Assembly (NCBI RefSeq): GCF_001544555.2
Contig: NZ_FCOK02000029.1
Coordinates: forward strand, 38,175 to 102,174
Source of the DNA: Caballeronia udeis
Lineage (GTDB): Bacteria > Pseudomonadota > Gammaproteobacteria > Burkholderiales > Burkholderiaceae
DNA length: 64,000 nt
Direction: 5' to 3'
In this document: positions 61,191 to 64,000 of the stretch, piece after piece
Layout: each line of letters opens with the position of its first letter
Numbering within the stretch: position 1 is the first letter of the stretch
Position numbers and translations under genes: made by a program
The notes under the pieces: model-generated
Seen by the model: the letters and a program-made list of their open reading frames with translations, nothing else
Told to the model about the DNA's origin: nothing
The model's database searches: none

Positions 61191-61931
61191 CTAAGTAATA
61201 TCCGCCACCAGCCGGGCTTCGATCAACTGCGGAGACTCCTTGCGGGAGATCGCAAGCAAGCCGTCAAAGTACAATTTCTTGAATCGTAATTCGCTATCTA
61301 TTCTTGCCTTGATTTTTCCGTAGATGGGCAGCAACAGGATATTGGCGAGGGCCAGTCCATACAGCGTCGTGATAAAAGCGACCGCAACACCCTGGCCAAG
61401 CAGAGCAGGTTCCAGGAGGTGCCCCGTCACCTGAATCAGGCCCAGCACCGCTCCCAGGATGCCGAAGGTAGGAGCATAACCCCCGGCCTGCAGCCATATC
61501 CGCGCCGCAGCCATCTGGTTGCGCTCATACGCGTCCAGTTCTCTTTGCAAGGCATCCTCGATCACGGCGGTCGGCACGCCGTTGGCGATCAGCTCCAGTC
61601 CTCTCTTGGCAAAGGGGCTGATGCCTTCGGGATCGATGGTTTCGAATGCGAGCATCCCTTCCACTTTTGCTTTATGACCCCATTCGAGCAGGATGGTCAG
61701 GTTTTCCCGGTCTATCGGCTTGGCCTTGGTGAAGACCATACCGAGTTGCCTTACCCCTGCCGAGAATTTGGTCCACGTGTTCTGAACCATCACGGCGCCG
61801 ATCGTGCCGCCCAGCACAATGACAATGGCTTCTACCTGGAAGAGCGTCAGGAAATGGCCGCCTTCCAGGGTGAAGCCGGCCACGATAGCGACGATGCCGA
61901 CCAGCGCTCCGCACAGCGTTAGGATGTCCAT
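61191..61931 (-). CDS. MotA-like stator protein
   Basis: A 246-residue protein with four transmembrane segments: about 1-20, 30-52, 150-170 and 180-202. It has the conserved prolines Pro154 (GGYAPTFGILGAVLGLI) and Pro202 (LLLPIYGKIKAR) that line the proton path. The cytoplasmic loop (about 70-145) has LLEWGHKAKVEGMLAFETI, where E. coli MotA has its torque-generating charges. It lies between the cyclic-nucleotide/FliG-like fusion gene (49 bp upstream) and the MotB-like gene, and should form the A5B2 channel with the latter. Confidence 0.92.
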   Translation of the reverse strand: MDILTLCGALVGIVAIVAGFTLEGGHFLTLFQVEAIVIVLGGTIGAVMVQNTWTKFSAGVRQLGMVFTKAKPIDRENLTILLEWGHKAKVEGMLAFETIDPEGISPFAKRGLELIANGVPTAVIEDALQRELDAYERNQMAAARIWLQAGGYAPTFGILGAVLGLIQVTGHLLEPALLGQGVAVAFITTLYGLALANILLLPIYGKIKARIDSELRFKKLYFDGLLAISRKESPQLIEARLVADIT

Positions 61932-61980
61932 TCGATCTCTCGTTTATCTTTTTTTGACGACGGTGACTGTTTTCGATGAG

Positions 61981-63216
61981 TCAGGTTCCGACCGAACGCT
62001 GTTCGGCGTCGGCGTCGGCTGCGGGCCCGGCTTTTATCGACTTGACCAGTTGAATAAAGCGTTCTTCAATGTCCTGTATCTCAAGAGGATTGGTCACGAG
62101 TTCACGACGCATGATCCACGCCGTCTCGCTCTGCCGTGCCTTCGTCATGACTGAAAGCAGCCGCTCCGAGACCGTGTGGTCCGTCGCCGAGGCGAGCAGT
62201 TTCGCGAGATCGTAGGTATCGAACGCGCTGACGGCATCGAACAGCGTCCGGTCGTCAATGAGATCAAGGTCAGTAAGCGATTCGAGTTCGGTGACCGGTC
62301 GCGCCTTCTTCTTGGAGAAGTAAGCCACGCCGTTCTTTTCGATGTACGTCAGTACCTTGGTTCGCCGGAAAGCGAAAATGTCATCGGCAATTTCCGCGCG
62401 CGAGAGCTTATCGAGTATCAATTGTCTCTCGACGCCGATCAGCGCTTCGAGATCGGACAGCTCTATCAACTCCAGTTCGCTGGCGATCGAAATATCAAGA
62501 TCGTGGTCACCCACTCGTTGAGCACGTTCAATGATCCGCACGGGATCGAAGGTGACAACCTGGCGGCTGATGGTGTCGTCCACGGCGGGAGCCGGGACGT
62601 TGCCGAGAAAGTCAGGGCGACCCGACTCGAGTATGACGAGGTTGAGTTTCTCCATGCGTTTGAGCATGGCCATGACGTGCACGCGAGGATGACCTGCTAC
62701 TGCCTGGCACCGCTTGCAGACTTCGGTAAGTGCGATTGACACGTCATCGGATTGAAGCCGTCGACCTCGTGCTTCCCGATTGACACCGCCTGCCATCAAG
62801 CTGAGCACGTGGGCGTAGGAGACTATGCCGGGTAGGAAGTCAGCGTTCGTGTACGTCGCGAGGAGCTCGTCCTTTCTTTTGTTTCGGCGGATCAGCGTGC
62901 GCATCAAGTGGCGAAGGAGCGGCGAGACGCGCTCGAGTTCTTCTTCCACGATCTTTGCTTCGACCACGCTCAGCCGGCAGAAGCTAAGCGCCTTCGCTGT
63001 CGACCCGCGTGGCTCGGACGGCAACAATGCCGACTCTCCGAAGCACTCCCCCTTGCCCAGGGTCGCCAGGACAACACGCCTCTCGTCGCATTTCGCCGAG
63101 ATCTCGACTTTTCCTTCGGCAATGACATAGATAGCCGAAGTTCCGATATAGCCTTCCGAGTAGATGACTTCACCCGGGGCGACCGTCCGCAGTCTGGACA
63201 ACGATTCCTGATTCAC
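61981..63216 (-). CDS. Cyclic-nucleotide-binding domain fused to a FliG C-terminal-like domain
   Basis: A 411-residue protein of unusual make-up. Residues about 10-110 form a cNMP-binding domain with a full phosphate-binding cassette (FGESALL 59-65, PRGSTA 69-74). About 125-200 is helical with a winged-helix-like part (VSIALTEVCKRCQAVAG...HVMAMLKRMEKLNLVIL). About 313-395 aligns with the FliG torque domain: L-x-DLDLIDDRTL, DLAKLLASA, SERLLSVM, IMRREL and DIEERFIQL-x-KSI. Where FliG has RDDL and GPVR, this protein has RREL and NPLE, so the charges differ. GTG start at 63216 after a G-run. It heads the unit with the stator genes. I know of no such fusion in canonical flagella. Confidence 0.8.
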   Translation of the reverse strand: MNQESLSRLRTVAPGEVIYSEGYIGTSAIYVIAEGKVEISAKCDERRVVLATLGKGECFGESALLPSEPRGSTAKALSFCRLSVVEAKIVEEELERVSPLLRHLMRTLIRRNKRKDELLATYTNADFLPGIVSYAHVLSLMAGGVNREARGRRLQSDDVSIALTEVCKRCQAVAGHPRVHVMAMLKRMEKLNLVILESGRPDFLGNVPAPAVDDTISRQVVTFDPVRIIERAQRVGDHDLDISIASELELIELSDLEALIGVERQLILDKLSRAEIADDIFAFRRTKVLTYIEKNGVAYFSKKKARPVTELESLTDLDLIDDRTLFDAVSAFDTYDLAKLLASATDHTVSERLLSVMTKARQSETAWIMRRELVTNPLEIQDIEERFIQLVKSIKAGPAADADAEQRSVGT

Positions 63217-63739
63217 AATGTAGCCCCCCCGAATTCTATTTGTCAGGCGCGCAAGCGCTTCGCCAATATTTATGTGCTACAGATGCAATATCGACTTTTT
63301 TTCCAAACTCTTTAGCGATGCTTGCGCAACAAACAAATTGATTCGCGGCGGGGCGTAGCAGGCCTGTACCGAGACGTGCTGGAACGATCATCTGCTGCAA
63401 ATACGCAAACGTTAAACCAGGCCGGCAGAGGCCGATCAGCATCAGGATTGCATTGGAAGACCGAATGCGCCGCCGGGTGCGAGCAGCGTGTTGCGGCCAC
63501 GCTCGGCGCCGGCACGCAATTTGGAACGGCCGAGGTCAAACAGGCAGAAGACACGATTACGTTTTCCGTACAGGGAGCTTCGTATCCTGATCGGGAGGGC
63601 GAGCACCAGACACGACATTGATCGGTGTACCCGAATCAAAAGCGTTCAGATTCTCTGCGATGCCCTTGTTCAGTCGTTGTGCGCCGCTCGTCGCGGCCCA
63701 CTGATATGAGGCGTCACAATCAGGTTTCGATGGAAGCGA
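63217..63739. other. Upstream region of the motor-like unit and gene debris
   Basis: 63217-63290 is AT-rich and probably carries the promoter of the minus-strand unit. The rest has only short frames. A minus-strand stretch near 63450-63560 (LFDLGRSKLRAGAERG, then LLAPGGAFG) faintly resembles the end of a PLP-dependent aminotransferase, but I cannot support it as a gene. Confidence 0.45.
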
Positions 63740-63874
63740 TCAAGCACGGGGGGGCGTGACGTCCGGAGGTTCCTGGGGCAGCACATCGAGCGCTGCCCCT
63801 CCAAGGCGGCCGTTCGTCAGGGCATCCAGCAGTGCCGGGGTATCTACAAGACCACCTCGTGCGCTATTGACGAG
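63740..63874 (-). pseudogene. C-terminal fragment of a D-2-hydroxyacid dehydrogenase
   Basis: About 44 codons encode LVNSARGGLVDTPALLDALT, then NGRLGGAALDVLPQEPPDV. This is the conserved stretch after the NAD domain of phosphoglycerate-dehydrogenase-like enzymes (catalytic Arg in NSARGG, Glu in PQEPP). Upstream codons are unrelated, and the expected C-terminal histidine region is missing. It is a truncated remnant, not a working enzyme. Confidence 0.75.
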
Positions 63875-64000
63875 CTGGTTATCGCTATGGTTGCATCGCT
63901 TAAAACATTGACCACCTGACCGGGTCACGCCCTGAGGCGGTCCGTCAAGGTTTTTCCGAGGGCAGGTGCAGCCCACATCCCTGAGCTTGTCGCCTCGGGC

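Noticed and set aside
60328..61931. A Zorya-type phage defence locus
   Set aside because: The MotA/MotB-like pair would fit ZorAB, but there are no ZorC, ZorD or ZorE genes, and the partner is a cNMP/FliG-like fusion.

Overview
The window looks like chromosomal or megaplasmid DNA of a high-GC betaproteobacterium of the Burkholderiaceae, most like Paraburkholderia or Caballeronia. The reasons are a run of catabolic modules, a DUF4148 protein, Ohr, Rnk, an MHYT-GGDEF-EAL protein and the family-level resemblance of most proteins. I saw no rRNA, tRNA, CRISPR array or intact insertion sequence.

Layout. 1-3.7 kb (minus): a three-gene molybdenum hydroxylase with a tri-haem cytochrome c. 3.9-8.2 kb: a FisR-like sigma-54 activator facing a persulfide dioxygenase and a rhodanese-like/sulfide:quinone oxidoreductase fusion, with a -24/-12 promoter and candidate upstream activator boxes between them. 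8.2-10.4 kb: catBA (catechol ortho cleavage) behind a perfect ATAC-N7-GTAT dyad. 10.5-13.2 kb (minus): an ECF sigma factor with two tandem paralogous anti-sigma proteins. 13.6-23.3 kb: a LysR-controlled module made of a Rieske oxygenase, a complete oligopeptide-type ABC importer and a CocE-type hydrolase. The oxygenase and importer promoters share a 42-bp element plus matching -35/-10 boxes. 23.3-26.4 kb (minus): CtaG-like, sterol-desaturase-like and beta-propeller proteins. 26.4-28.2 kb: a gene-poor region holding a diverged duplicated unit with conserved hairpins and a small ORF. 28.2-31.3 kb: an ABC transporter with a double permease and an ATPase. 31.5-37.2 kb: a ParB-like protein, hypothetical proteins and an MHYT-GGDEF-EAL protein. 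37.3-40.1 kb (minus): Ohr, a CcdA/thioredoxin-like pair and a DUF4148 protein, all three units behind promoters of the same exact architecture. 41.0 kb: rnk.

42.0-58.3 kb is a complete picolinate-type (pic) pathway: a four-component Rieske hydroxylase, a three-subunit molybdenum dehydrogenase, an amidohydrolase-type decarboxylase, maleate isomerase, N-formylmaleamate deformylase, 2,5-dihydroxypyridine dioxygenase, maleamate amidase, two MHS-family transporters (one frameshifted) and a MarR repressor. Four TCAG-N4-CTGA operators sit in front of its units. Together these would take picolinate through 6-hydroxypicolinate, 3,6-dihydroxypicolinate and 2,5-dihydroxypyridine to fumarate.

58.9-63.2 kb holds an O-antigen-ligase-like membrane protein and a three-gene unit on the minus strand: a fusion of a cyclic-nucleotide-binding domain to a FliG C-terminal-like domain, then MotA-like and MotB-like stator proteins. 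This is the best candidate for an undescribed system. The window ends in gene debris, including a 2-hydroxyacid dehydrogenase fragment.
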